DNA of 64,000 bases from Leptospira fluminis (lineage in GTDB: Bacteria; Spirochaetota; Leptospiria; Leptospirales; Leptospiraceae), in the NCBI RefSeq assembly GCF_004771275.1, contig NZ_RQEV01000003.1, positions 654,177 through 718,176 on the forward strand. The letters run 5' to 3'. Under the pieces are notes generated by a model. The model was given only the letters and a program-made list of their open reading frames with translations. It had not been told where the DNA came from and made no database searches. Numbering within the stretch: the stretch's first letter is position 1; each line of letters opens with the position of its first letter. Made by a program: the position numbers and the translations under genes. Shown here piece after piece: positions 46,218 through 55,307 of the stretch.

Positions 46218-46259
46218 ATGCATTTCGTCAGAAAGAGAAATTACGGAAATATTAGATGA
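46218..46259 (+). CDS. Possible 13-codon leader ORF before gpsA-plsB
   Basis: ATG 46218 is preceded by a very good ribosome site (GGGAGGG at 46206-46212, 5-base spacing) and codes for MHFVRKRNYGNIR before TGA at 46257-46259. The stop overlaps the start of the next gene (ATGA). The main gene has only a weak site of its own (CGGAA), so ribosomes may reach it by coupling. The basic, Arg-rich peptide could also be a chance ORF. Confidence 0.4.
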   Translation: MHFVRKRNYGNIR

Positions 46260-48676
46260 ACGATGAAGAAATTTTGGAGATCCGTTATCCGAACGTGGCG
46301 ATTTTCGGGGGAGGACCCATGGGTGTCCAACTGTCCACGATGGTTTCCTCCAAGGCGGATCGCGTCTTCTTATGGTACGGAGATAGAAAAAAGGTCGAGC
46401 GGATTCAGAAGGATCGCTCCGTAGAACTTTTGGACGAGAACGTACCTCTTCCCGAAAACGTAACGCCTGTCTATGATACGGATTTCCTAACAGAAGGTCA
46501 TTGGATCATCATCTCGGCTGTTCCGTCTAGGTTACAGGAAAACGTCATCGATCGTATTTGTTCCTCTCTTTCCGTATCCGAAAATCACGTCATATTATCT
46601 TTTACCAAGGGCCTTGTTTCCTCTTCCACCAGAAGAAAGACGGGAAGCGTGACTTTTTCCGATTACGTCACTCATGTGAAGGAAAAGATCGGAAAGCCGG
46701 ATATAGAGTACGCCGCAGTGGCAGGACCGAATCTTTTAACGGAGATGATTAAAAACCAACACAGTTTTTTTTCGGTGGCTTCTACGGGAAAAAAAGCCTC
46801 CTCCATTGTGGAGGATCTTTTTTCGGGCGGGCGAAATCACACCAAGACTTACGAAGACATACGAGCTCTCGAAGTCGTCGGAGTCCTCAAGAATCCCGTT
46901 GCGATCGCCTGCGGTATCGCTAGCGGTATTCCGGAATGCGGAAGTAATTTCGAAGGAGAATTGATTCGCCTCGGTTTTTCCGAAATTTTGGACCTACTGA
47001 GATCCATGGAGTTATCGACTCAATCCGCAATGGAGTTTGGACTTGCGGATCTGATTTCCACGTCTACTTCCCGCGTTAGTAGGAACCGTGCTTACGGGCA
47101 AAGATTCGTCCGGAAACTGATTTCGGGAGAGGAGGAACCGAATCTACTCGAACGGTTGGAATTATTCTTTAATCCGAAGGAATTCATCCAAAGGGAGATG
47201 AGCCAGAGCGAATCGCATGTGGAGGGTGCTTACGCTCTTTCCACGATTCTAGATTTGGCTCAGGAAAAAGATCTCTCTTTGCCGTTATTCACCACTTTAT
47301 TCGAAATTCTGACCAGAAAAGTATCTCCGACGCAGATCATCCGTTTCGTTTCCAAATCCACAAGCGATGAGATTCGGACCATCTCTAAATTCGCCGCCAA
47401 GCGTTCGGGATTATCTCTGGCGTCCGGAAAGGAATTCCAATCCGCGCTAAGACGCAGGATTCTGAGGCATATCAATTCGCAACCGGGGATGGCGGATCGT
47501 ATTTTAAAGCAGGCGGGGTTGCAGATAAAGTCCTTGGAAAAAAGGTACGAAGAAGCCGTGGAAACCAAATCCGCAACGGACCTTGCTTTGCTTCCTAAAG
47601 AAATTCAACTTTGGAAGGAAGCGGACCAGGCGTATGGAACTAGAAATGTGCGCGACCTCGAAAAAATCGTGGAATTTTACGTGTCCGAAATCGCGGACGA
47701 TTACAGACCTTTCTTTCGAGAATCCTTGATTCATCTAGTGGCGCCTACGAGATTCGCGATCGGCGGATTTAAACCGGGAGGCGGTTTGCCTAAAATCGGA
47801 GGCTGCGTCAAAGAGGTGAAATCCCTCGCGTCTCGCTACGATATTCTATATACTCCGACTCATCGTTCCCATTTGGATTCCATCGAAGTCGCGTTCGGAT
47901 TAAGATGGTTGGGCTTGCCCGTTCCTAGATACGCGGCCGATAAAAAGGTCATGGGTACGCCCGGTTTGGCGCGCGTGCTTAAATCTCTAGGAGCGTACAT
48001 GGTGGATAGAAAGAGAAATCGAAATCTTCTTTATCTGGATTGTCTTACCCAATATTCGACCATGATGCTGGAGGCGGGGATTCCCACCCTCGTTTATCCC
48101 GAAGGCACGAGATCCAGGACGGGAGGAATCATCCCGATCAAAACGGGAATTCTTTCCACTTCGGTAGACGCGTTTAAGAGGACCGGGAGCGAAGTGATCG
48201 TGGTTCCCATCGTCCTTTCCTACGAGAACGTGCCGGAAGATACTGAATTTGCAGGGAGCGAAGAACGTCTTTCCTTTAAGGATTTTCTTTTTAAGAGGAC
48301 GGAGGTATACATGGACCTTTGCGAGCCGATTCCGGTCTCCAGGTACATCCACGAGGACGATCCGACCCTGTCTATATCGCTTGAAATCACTCGATCCTGG
48401 CAGGCACATCATCGTATTCTGCCGAACCAATTGATCGCAAAGTTGATCGTCCAAGAAGGCGGAGAAGTCGCGATCCCGGACCTAAGTTCTCTCGTATCGG
48501 AAGTCATTCTTTCTAGAAAAGGGAATTACTTAACCAGAGAAGTGGACGAGATCGTGAGCCGCGGAACGAAAGTACTGAAGTCCCGCGGATTCATTTCCAT
48601 AGAGAATGATATCGTCAAAACCGAGGAAGCGGCACTGTTGGAATATTACGGAAATATGGTGCCTGATCCTACGTAA
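46256..48676 (+). CDS. GpsA-PlsB fusion: glycerol-3-phosphate dehydrogenase/acyltransferase
   Basis: An 806-residue two-domain enzyme. Residues ~1-330 are an NAD(P)+-dependent glycerol-3-phosphate dehydrogenase: NVAIFGGGPMGVQLS (nucleotide loop 18-23), YAAVAGPNL, and VLKNPVAIACGIASG with the catalytic Lys about 212. Residues ~490-806 are a PlsB-like sn-1 acyltransferase: HRSHLD at 536-541 (HX4D) and EGTRSRTGG near 615, with VPIVLSYENV following. Together they would turn dihydroxyacetone phosphate into lysophosphatidic acid. A helical linker sits between. Its start overlaps a small leader ORF. Two separate genes are the usual arrangement in bacteria. Confidence 0.88.
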   Translation: MNDEEILEIRYPNVAIFGGGPMGVQLSTMVSSKADRVFLWYGDRKKVERIQKDRSVELLDENVPLPENVTPVYDTDFLTEGHWIIISAVPSRLQENVIDRICSSLSVSENHVILSFTKGLVSSSTRRKTGSVTFSDYVTHVKEKIGKPDIEYAAVAGPNLLTEMIKNQHSFFSVASTGKKASSIVEDLFSGGRNHTKTYEDIRALEVVGVLKNPVAIACGIASGIPECGSNFEGELIRLGFSEILDLLRSMELSTQSAMEFGLADLISTSTSRVSRNRAYGQRFVRKLISGEEEPNLLERLELFFNPKEFIQREMSQSESHVEGAYALSTILDLAQEKDLSLPLFTTLFEILTRKVSPTQIIRFVSKSTSDEIRTISKFAAKRSGLSLASGKEFQSALRRRILRHINSQPGMADRILKQAGLQIKSLEKRYEEAVETKSATDLALLPKEIQLWKEADQAYGTRNVRDLEKIVEFYVSEIADDYRPFFRESLIHLVAPTRFAIGGFKPGGGLPKIGGCVKEVKSLASRYDILYTPTHRSHLDSIEVAFGLRWLGLPVPRYAADKKVMGTPGLARVLKSLGAYMVDRKRNRNLLYLDCLTQYSTMMLEAGIPTLVYPEGTRSRTGGIIPIKTGILSTSVDAFKRTGSEVIVVPIVLSYENVPEDTEFAGSEERLSFKDFLFKRTEVYMDLCEPIPVSRYIHEDDPTLSISLEITRSWQAHHRILPNQLIAKLIVQEGGEVAIPDLSSLVSEVILSRKGNYLTREVDEIVSRGTKVLKSRGFISIENDIVKTEEAALLEYYGNMVPDPT

Positions 48677-48681
48677 GTTTC

Positions 48682-49845
48682 TTAATCCACCTTGATTTTG
48701 GAAGCGATCAGGGTAGCTCTTTTTCGGAGAGAAGATAGCGACTCCTCCTTGCTCGAATACGATAGGGCTACTCCCATTCTTCTATACTTTCTTGTGGTCG
48801 GTTTCCCGAAGATTCTCAGATCGGACTCGGGCATTTCCGAGACTATGTCCAGGCCGCTTACGATCGGAATTTTTCCGTCCGATTCCGAAAGAACCACGGC
48901 GCTTGCACCTCTGCGAACCAGGATGATCTCCGGAATCGGAAGTCCCAACACTGCGCGCAAATGCAGTTCGAATTCGTTGAAATTCTGGGTTCCGGCAAGA
49001 GTAACCATTCCGGTATCGTGAGGTCTCGGAGAAAGTTCGGAAAAGTATACATCGTCCTTGGTCAAAAAGAATTCCACTCCCCAAATTCCGGAACCTCCAA
49101 GTTCCTTCGTGACTTTGGCGGACATTTCCTGGGCGATTTTGAGTTGTCGATCCGAAACCTCGGCAGGTTGCCAGCTTTCCTGGTAATCTCCGCGTTCTTG
49201 GCGGTGACCGATAGGAGGACAAAAGAGAGTTTTGCCGGATTTTTGGGTGACCGTGAGAAGGGTAATTTCGGACTCGAAGCGTATGAATTCCTCAACGATG
49301 ATTTCCGAGGCTCCGGTCCTTCCTTTCGTCTGCGAGGCGACCCATGCGGATTCTATCTCGCCTTCGGTCCAGATTATGGATTGACCCTTTCCGGAAGAGG
49401 ACATCAGAGGTTTAACTACACAAGGAATACCGAGCGTTTTCGTCGCTTGCTTGAGTTCCTCTAAACTGGATGCGTAAGAGAACTTAGCCGTTTTTAAGCC
49501 CAGCGTTCCTGCTGCCAGGTCCCGAATCGATTTTCGGTTCATCGTAAAATTAGCGGCCTTCGCGCTGGGAACTACATGGATTCCTTTTTTTTCGTAATCA
49601 TAAAATCGTTCCGTACGTATGGCTTCTATTTCAGGGACGATGATATCCGGATTGTGCTTCTCTACGATCCTGTCCAGGGCGGTTCCGTCCAACATGTCTA
49701 TAATCTCCCTTTCATGGGACACTTGCATGGCGGGTGCATTGTCATAACTGTCCACTGCGACGATGTGTTGGCCTAACCTTTGAGCTGCTATTGCGAATTC
49801 CTTTCCGAGTTCGCCGGAACCGAGAAGAAGTATTTTCTTTTTCAT
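48682..49845 (-). CDS. purT: Formate-dependent GAR transformylase PurT
   Basis: A 387-residue ATP-grasp enzyme of purine synthesis that uses formate and ATP to formylate GAR. The N-terminal nucleotide site [22 protein letters not shown] and the IIVPEIEAI stretch match PurK/PurT; the ATP-grasp core has [17 protein letters not shown], and [14 protein letters not shown] is the metal-binding block. It is convergent with gpsA-plsB with 5 bp between the stops. PurT allows purine synthesis without formyl-tetrahydrofolate for this step. Confidence 0.92.
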   Translation of the reverse strand: MKKKILLLGSGELGKEFAIAAQRLGQHIVAVDSYDNAPAMQVSHEREIIDMLDGTALDRIVEKHNPDIIVPEIEAIRTERFYDYEKKGIHVVPSAKAANFTMNRKSIRDLAAGTLGLKTAKFSYASSLEELKQATKTLGIPCVVKPLMSSSGKGQSIIWTEGEIESAWVASQTKGRTGASEIIVEEFIRFESEITLLTVTQKSGKTLFCPPIGHRQERGDYQESWQPAEVSDRQLKIAQEMSAKVTKELGGSGIWGVEFFLTKDDVYFSELSPRPHDTGMVTLAGTQNFNEFELHLRAVLGLPIPEIILVRRGASAVVLSESDGKIPIVSGLDIVSEMPESDLRIFGKPTTRKYRRMGVALSYSSKEESLSSLRKRATLIASKIKVD

Positions 49846-49911
49846 AGTTTGAGGAAAGGATTTCCGGGGGGTAGGGAAGATGGGAAGAAAAAACCGCCTC
49901 GCAGCAAAGAA

Positions 49912-50847
49912 TTAAAAACCCAAACGCCAGTACGCCAGCCCTCGAATTCCGAATTCGCGGACGAGTATAGTCCAGTCCGTTTCATCAACGATCAGGCTGG
50001 AAATCTCGGATCCGTTTTCGAGAACGTGAATTCCGTCTTGCTTCCGGCCGAACTCCGTCATTTTACGGGTAGAGGAATTTCGAGTGATGATGTCCGGCTT
50101 TTTCCGATTCGTCTTCCAGGAATAACCGTAGAGCGGGATCCCGAGCCAAATCTGTGCCGGGGAATAGCTCTTAAGCAAGAACGTTAAATTCTCCTTGGTC
50201 CAAGACAACCCCGTTACCGGTCCCGGTTTCGTTTTCGGAGAATGCAAGTCGTAGGACATTAAAACCACCTCGTCAACCGAATTGATCCGGGATATTTCCG
50301 AATGAAATCCCGAAGGTTCGTGGGAAAACCCTATCTGAGGAAAGAGAGCAATCGTAAGTTTTTTGTTTTCCTTGCGAAAAGCAGGAAGAAACTCTTCGAG
50401 TAGGATTCTGAAATCATCCGCGGAAGAGGGCGGCAATCCTTCCAGATCCAAGTGAATCCCGGAGTATTTCGGGTACTTCTTCAAAAAGCCAAGTAGGTTT
50501 TCGAGAAATGCCTTTCTCCGGTTTTCCGATTTTAAAAGATGAATTCCCGCGGTTTTAGAGGAAAAAGTAAACAAAGGGATCCACCACACCCCTTTCGCGA
50601 TTCCGGAGTTTAATCTAGACGCAGGTATTTCGATCCAAGTTATCTTTCCGTCTTTTTCGACCTTCCCTCCTGTAAAGCAGATTGTTACATTTTCCTGAAA
50701 TCTACTCTGCCAATCAAAATCGTTCTTTTTCAGGTCGTCACCGATCGCATAGTACCATACATGCGGGTAAGATTTTGCGGCCAGGGGACATAGAAAAAAA
50801 AGGAAGGTGAGAAATATGCGCACATAAGTAAAAGAAAAGCGTCTCAT
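49912..50847 (-). CDS. Exported GH18-like (chitinase/YaaH-type) protein
   Basis: A 311-residue exported protein. A signal peptide (YVRIFLTFLFFLCPLAAKS) is followed by a TIM-barrel: YSGIHLDLEGLP carries the DxxDxE-type acid (here HLDLEG), VVLMSYDLHSPK the following strand, and WLGIPLYGYSWKT a late strand, as in GH18 spore peptidoglycan hydrolase YaaH and chitinase-like proteins. GLAYWRLGF ends the barrel. The acid motif keeps the terminal Glu, so it could be active on peptidoglycan or chitin-like sugar. The gene is single, 66 bp upstream of purT. Confidence 0.75.
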   Translation of the reverse strand: MRRFSFTYVRIFLTFLFFLCPLAAKSYPHVWYYAIGDDLKKNDFDWQSRFQENVTICFTGGKVEKDGKITWIEIPASRLNSGIAKGVWWIPLFTFSSKTAGIHLLKSENRRKAFLENLLGFLKKYPKYSGIHLDLEGLPPSSADDFRILLEEFLPAFRKENKKLTIALFPQIGFSHEPSGFHSEISRINSVDEVVLMSYDLHSPKTKPGPVTGLSWTKENLTFLLKSYSPAQIWLGIPLYGYSWKTNRKKPDIITRNSSTRKMTEFGRKQDGIHVLENGSEISSLIVDETDWTILVREFGIRGLAYWRLGF

Positions 50848-50964
50848 TTCTTCGTCCTGTAATATTAAGGAAACCTATTCGGGATTTTTCTTCAATCCTG
50901 ATTGTTCGTCCTCCGATTTTAATTAGAGGGACCCGAATGAACGAATCGGGAAGGATACGAACCG

Positions 50965-51861
50965 ATGGCTCTCACGAATATTCGTAATGAGGAGTTGATC
51001 CGAGACGGATTGGAAAGACTGGGCCTGCTTTCCCCTTCTAAAAAGGTGGAAGTGGCCTTTCATTCTTCCAGTCTTTTCGAGCTCTATTCCGTAAGTTTTC
51101 GGGACGGATCTAGAGTGGCCGTCAAAGTCATTCCTAAAAAGGAAATGGCGGAAACGGAAGCGGAAGGCCTGGAACAGCTTTGTCGTCTAGGAGTTCGGGT
51201 GCCGGAGTGTTTCGGGACGGTGGACCTGGGAAAGGTTTCCTTATTGGCTATGGAATTCGTAGAAATCGGTTCCGGAGCCGGATTTCGAGAAGATCTGATC
51301 GCAAGCTTAAAGAACCTCTATCGTAGGGAATTCGGTTCCTGGGGATGGAAGCGGGATAATTTCGTCGGATCTCTTCCGCAGAAAAACGGCTGGTTTTCCA
51401 ACTTCGACGAATTCTTTTGGCAGGTCCGTTTAAAGCCGCAACTCGACCTGGCGCAGGGTAGGAAACTTCTCACCGAAAAAGACATTCAGTCCGTTCGTAA
51501 CGTTTTTGAAAAATTCTCGATCGAATGGGGATTTAACAGGGTTCAACCTAGATTGATTCACGGAGATCTTTGGTCCGGAAATATTTTGCAGGGAAAAAAC
51601 GGACATGCCTATCTGATCGATCCCTCGGTCTCGTATTCTCATCCGGAACAGGATCTGGCCATGCTTCAACTTTTCGGTAGTCCTTTGAATTTGGAAGAGA
51701 TGCAGGACATCTTATCCACATCGGGTTTGGACGATCCGGGAAATCTTAAGGATCGAATTCAGTTCTGGCAAATCTATCCCATTCTAGTCCATATAAATCT
51801 TTTCGGAGCTTCTTACTTAACGAGTCTCCGACATATTCTTCGTTACTACGGGGCAAATTAA
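50965..51861 (+). CDS. Fructosamine-3-kinase family protein
   Basis: A 298-residue kinase-fold protein. LIHGDLWSGNIL (His199, Asp201) is the catalytic loop, YLIDPSVSYSHPEQDLAML the metal-binding and final block, and WGWKRDNFVGSLPQKNGWFSNFDEFFWQVRLKPQLDLAQG matches the fructosamine kinase/ketosamine-3-kinase family. This family phosphorylates sugar adducts on proteins, marking them for repair. It is 34 bp upstream of the coupled five-gene cassette and may be transcribed with it. The substrate range cannot be read. Confidence 0.82.
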   Translation: MALTNIRNEELIRDGLERLGLLSPSKKVEVAFHSSSLFELYSVSFRDGSRVAVKVIPKKEMAETEAEGLEQLCRLGVRVPECFGTVDLGKVSLLAMEFVEIGSGAGFREDLIASLKNLYRREFGSWGWKRDNFVGSLPQKNGWFSNFDEFFWQVRLKPQLDLAQGRKLLTEKDIQSVRNVFEKFSIEWGFNRVQPRLIHGDLWSGNILQGKNGHAYLIDPSVSYSHPEQDLAMLQLFGSPLNLEEMQDILSTSGLDDPGNLKDRIQFWQIYPILVHINLFGASYLTSLRHILRYYGAN

Positions 51862-51895
51862 TAGTTTTCTTGAAGGATTCATCCTGTACCTGTCT

Positions 51896-52621
51896 ATGGG
51901 AAGAAGAGATCGTTTTTCGGAGAAGACCCGGTTGGCCAAAGTAGTAAAAAACGGAAAATCCGCGGAACCTTCTCCCAAGTCTAAACCATTAGGGTTGGAA
52001 CCTAGAAAAGCTCCTTCCCAAAAAAGAGCAATCCAGCGAGTTCAATATATTTTGGATATTGTAGCTTCGTTATTGGACGAAGTTGGAGCCGAAGCGATCA
52101 CGACGAATCTGATCGCGCAGAAAGCCGGGATTCCTATCGGCTCCTTGTACCAATATTTTCCGAACAAACATGCCATCCTGAACGCTGTCGGAAAAAGACA
52201 TCTGGAACGTGTCAACGAGATGTTTATCGGTTTTCTCACCGTGAAAGTGGATGAGAAGGGTTGGCCGGAATTGATAGACAAGGTGATCGACGCATTTGCA
52301 CATCTATATCTTACGGAACCCGGGTTTGTACCTCTTTGGTCGAATATTAAATTGGATCCAGAGTTGGAGGAGATCGATCGGGAAAACAACCGTTTTATCG
52401 CGACCAATGTTTCGGATCTGTTTTCGAAAATCGTTCCCGGAATGAAGGACAATCCGGAAGGCGAAATCATTTCCCGGATCATCGTGGAAGTGACGGATTC
52501 GGTTTTGTCCCGTTGGCTTAGGGAAAAAAACGATCGAACACTTGCCGAGAGAATGTTACGGGAATTGAAGGTGATGTTGAAAGCGTACTTGAACCACTTT
52601 ATAAATGAGGGTAAGAAGTGA
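51896..52621 (+). CDS. TetR/AcrR-family regulator
   Basis: A 241-residue regulator. It has an unusual basic N-terminal tail (~45 residues, [23 protein letters not shown]) before the helix-turn-helix ([29 protein letters not shown]). The rest is helical. It is the first gene of five that overlap or abut, so it may sense the substrate of the cassette and control its own operon. The operator is not obvious in the short 34-bp spacer; no clear palindrome seen. Its ligand is unknown. Confidence 0.8.
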   Translation: MGRRDRFSEKTRLAKVVKNGKSAEPSPKSKPLGLEPRKAPSQKRAIQRVQYILDIVASLLDEVGAEAITTNLIAQKAGIPIGSLYQYFPNKHAILNAVGKRHLERVNEMFIGFLTVKVDEKGWPELIDKVIDAFAHLYLTEPGFVPLWSNIKLDPELEEIDRENNRFIATNVSDLFSKIVPGMKDNPEGEIISRIIVEVTDSVLSRWLREKNDRTLAERMLRELKVMLKAYLNHFINEGKK

Positions 52622-53280
52622 GGGCCTTTTTATTCGAATTTCCTTTAACCGCCTCCTTTGTTCTTCTCATTTCGATTTCTCAAATCGTTTTAAACGCCTT
52701 CGTACCTCGCGAAATTTTGGAGGATTTTTTTATCAGCCGTCCGGGCGAGTTCTATCCTTGGAAATGGATCGGCATGGCTTTTTTGCACGCCGATGCCACT
52801 CATCTGTTTTGGAATATGCTGTTTTTATTTTTTTTAGGTCGTATTGTGGAATACAAGGTCGGAATCGGAAAGTGGCTGCTTTTCTTTTTTATGGGCGCCT
52901 TTATTTCGGGTTTCCTGGATTCTCTGGTGAGGGGATTGTTCTTGGACGATTCCGGCCCCGCGGTCGGAGCTTCGGGAGCGATCTCGGGTTTGGCGGCGGT
53001 GGCGGCGCTTTTGTCTCCGTTCTCGATTCGAATTCGAAAGCGTAACTATCCCTTTCCCGTTTTCGCCTTGGCATGGGTCATGGTATACTCGGATATCACG
53101 AATTTATTTGCCAGGGATCAAGTGGCACATTGGGCTCATTTGGGAGGATTTCTTTCGGTCGTCTTTGCCGCTTACTTCCTGAATCATAAGGAACGAAAAC
53201 AGTTACATACCGGATTCATTCTGAATCTTGTGTTCGTGATTCTACTGCTTATATTGGGTTTTTTTGTCGGAGGACGTTGA
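52618..53280 (+). CDS. Rhomboid-family intramembrane protease
   Basis: A 220-residue, six-helix membrane serine protease. The catalytic Ser119 is in GASGAISG (117-124) and the His is His174 in AHLGG. HLFWN at 62-66 provides the conserved Asn. Rhomboids cut transmembrane segments of other proteins. It starts with GTG (overlap GTGA with TetR) and is followed without a gap by the MDR gene. The substrate is unknown; the neighbouring membrane-anchored nitrilase-like protein is a candidate (inference). Confidence 0.87.
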   Translation: MRAFLFEFPLTASFVLLISISQIVLNAFVPREILEDFFISRPGEFYPWKWIGMAFLHADATHLFWNMLFLFFLGRIVEYKVGIGKWLLFFFMGAFISGFLDSLVRGLFLDDSGPAVGASGAISGLAAVAALLSPFSIRIRKRNYPFPVFALAWVMVYSDITNLFARDQVAHWAHLGGFLSVVFAAYFLNHKERKQLHTGFILNLVFVILLLILGFFVGGR

Positions 53281-54843
53281 TTGGAATTTTTGGAATTTTC
53301 CGCCTTCGATTATCATCGGGACGACACGTTTACCCGATCCACGTATAGAGTCGAAGGTTCGGAACGGGACGGTTGGGAGATTCTAAGAAACGGAGAATCC
53401 TATCTGACTCTAGGAAAAGGATATCGCCTTCTCAAAACGGAATTGTGCGGCGTCTGTTCGACGGATTTGGATCGACGGTTTCTTCCATTTCCTCTTCCGC
53501 AAGTGATCGGTCACGAGGTGATCGCATCGGATCCCGAAACGGGGAAAAAATTCGCATTGGAAATCAACGACACAGCGACCGCTCGCGGGGAAGGTCCGGA
53601 TATTTTCGCCCGACGCGGACTCTTTACCCATAGCCCTGACCGGCAAGTTCTCGGAATCGATCGATTGCTCGGAGGATTCGGACCTTACGTACTCGCTCCG
53701 ATCGGTACTATGGTGGAAATCGGATCCTTGTCCGATTCGGAAGCGGTTCTTCTGGAACCTTTTTCCGCTTCTTTCCATGCCGTTGAAACTTCTTTGCAAC
53801 GCCTCGGTTCGAATCCGAAACGAATTGCCGTACTAGGCCCAAGGAGATTGGGTTCTTTGCTTATTGGGGCTTTGGACTTGTATCGTCGCAACCATGGATC
53901 GGATTTCAGCATCTCGTCCGTCGTTAAACGAGAAGCGTTAAAAGACATTTCTTTCAGTGCGGGAGCGGACGAAGTTTTCGTTTTTGACGGACTTGATTCC
54001 GGAACTTCTCCAGATTTGTCGGGAAAAAAATTCCTGAAAAAAGGAATCTCCGAGTCTCTGCGTTGGATGGACTTGAAAAACGAATTCGACCTGGTATTCG
54101 ACACCACGGGAGCCGTTAGGGGGCTGGAAGTTTCGATGGAACTGACTCCTATGGCGATTCATCGAAAAACGACGAACGGTCAGGCTTCCTTAGGAATCAA
54201 AAATCTAACGGAACTGGTGGTAGACGAACTTACGATAGCGCCGTTACGGGAGGATTTTTGGAATCTTTGCTGGGGGATCCGACCTTCGGACAGGCAGGTT
54301 TGGGTGTTTTTGGAGGAAAAGGTGATTTTATCTTCCGCAGAAGAACTCTTACTTGCGAAGGCACGAGAAAAAGGGATCCGTTTTTTTTCCGGCTCCTTGA
54401 CTGCTGCGACCAATTTCTCGGCTTCTCCCGAATTTACCGGAGATCTAGGACGTTTCGATTTTGCCATTGTCTCTTCTCTCTCGGCCATAGACTCCGTGAT
54501 TCGTCCGGGTAAAGCGGATGGTCCGTCTCTTCTTCGACCGAGAGGATCGATTCTTGTTCCGAGAATGAACGAAACGCAGGACCGGTTCATGGATTGGATC
54601 GGAAACGGAGGAAATTTGCAATCCAGTCGATGCGGAGATTTTCGAAGAACTCTTTCCGCTCTGGATTCTCAACCAGGATTTTTGATGGGATTGTCCCGGC
54701 TTTTGATTGCCGCCGAATTTTCCGGGGAGGAAGTTCCTGAGGCTTACGTCGAGGCCAGAAAACCGGATTCCATAAAAGTGGTTGTCAGGCACGGTTCGTA
54801 CGGACCGACTAACCCTAGTTCTTCCAGGAGGGAAAATTTTTGA
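53281..54843 (+). CDS. Atypical zinc MDR dehydrogenase-like protein
   Basis: A 520-residue protein of the medium-chain dehydrogenase/reductase superfamily. Its catalytic-zinc motifs are [10 protein letters not shown] (Cys56) and GHEV (His78, Glu79). The four-cysteine structural zinc lobe is absent, and the nucleotide loop is altered ([11 protein letters not shown]). It is much longer than the usual ~350 residues because of a ~150-residue C-terminal part. The start TTG (53281) directly follows the rhomboid stop with GGAGG just upstream; it overlaps the Nudix gene by 4 bp. A cofactor and substrate cannot be named, and it may have lost normal activity. Confidence 0.7.
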   Translation: MEFLEFSAFDYHRDDTFTRSTYRVEGSERDGWEILRNGESYLTLGKGYRLLKTELCGVCSTDLDRRFLPFPLPQVIGHEVIASDPETGKKFALEINDTATARGEGPDIFARRGLFTHSPDRQVLGIDRLLGGFGPYVLAPIGTMVEIGSLSDSEAVLLEPFSASFHAVETSLQRLGSNPKRIAVLGPRRLGSLLIGALDLYRRNHGSDFSISSVVKREALKDISFSAGADEVFVFDGLDSGTSPDLSGKKFLKKGISESLRWMDLKNEFDLVFDTTGAVRGLEVSMELTPMAIHRKTTNGQASLGIKNLTELVVDELTIAPLREDFWNLCWGIRPSDRQVWVFLEEKVILSSAEELLLAKAREKGIRFFSGSLTAATNFSASPEFTGDLGRFDFAIVSSLSAIDSVIRPGKADGPSLLRPRGSILVPRMNETQDRFMDWIGNGGNLQSSRCGDFRRTLSALDSQPGFLMGLSRLLIAAEFSGEEVPEAYVEARKPDSIKVVVRHGSYGPTNPSSSRRENF

Positions 54844-55307
54844 CCCGTCACGGTTTCTTTCAGATTACCCAAAAAGTATTTTTAAGAAGGGGAGCCGAAC
54901 TGTTGGTCTTACGAGATCGTAAGTCCGGGTTCGGCGATTTACCCGGCGGTAGAATGAATGAGGACGAATTTTACGGCGATTGGCTGGACAGTCTTTCTCG
55001 GGAACTGAAGGAAGAAATGGGAACGTCCTGCAAACTTCGGATCCGTCCTAATCCGATCTTCGTCCATAAACACCGCGTAAGCGAGGGGAATCATCCGTGT
55101 ATTATTCTTGCCTATCATGCTGAATTTTTGGAAGGAGAAATCGTTCTCTCCGATGAACACGATTATATCGCGTGGGTAAACGCGGAAACCTATGATCCGA
55201 GAGGGCTATTTTATGAATACATGTTGGATGCGATGCTTCTCTACCAAAAGGATTTCCTCCCTCTTTTGAAGGATAAAAATTTTCTCGAAGGAGGACGGAT
55301 TCTGTGA
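54840..55307 (+). CDS. Nudix hydrolase
   Basis: A 155-residue Nudix-fold pyrophosphohydrolase. The box is [27 protein letters not shown], with the catalytic REL-x-EE-x-G at 54-61 but three extra residues between the first Glu and the Arg compared with the standard Gx5Ex7REUxEExGU. Upstream DLPGGR and downstream EFLEG and EHDYIAW are typical. The start is TTG 54840 (AGGAGGG upstream) overlapping the MDR stop; it overlaps the next gene by GTGA. The substrate may be an NDP-sugar, nucleotide or dinucleotide. Confidence 0.78.
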   Translation: MTRHGFFQITQKVFLRRGAELLVLRDRKSGFGDLPGGRMNEDEFYGDWLDSLSRELKEEMGTSCKLRIRPNPIFVHKHRVSEGNHPCIILAYHAEFLEGEIVLSDEHDYIAWVNAETYDPRGLFYEYMLDAMLLYQKDFLPLLKDKNFLEGGRIL

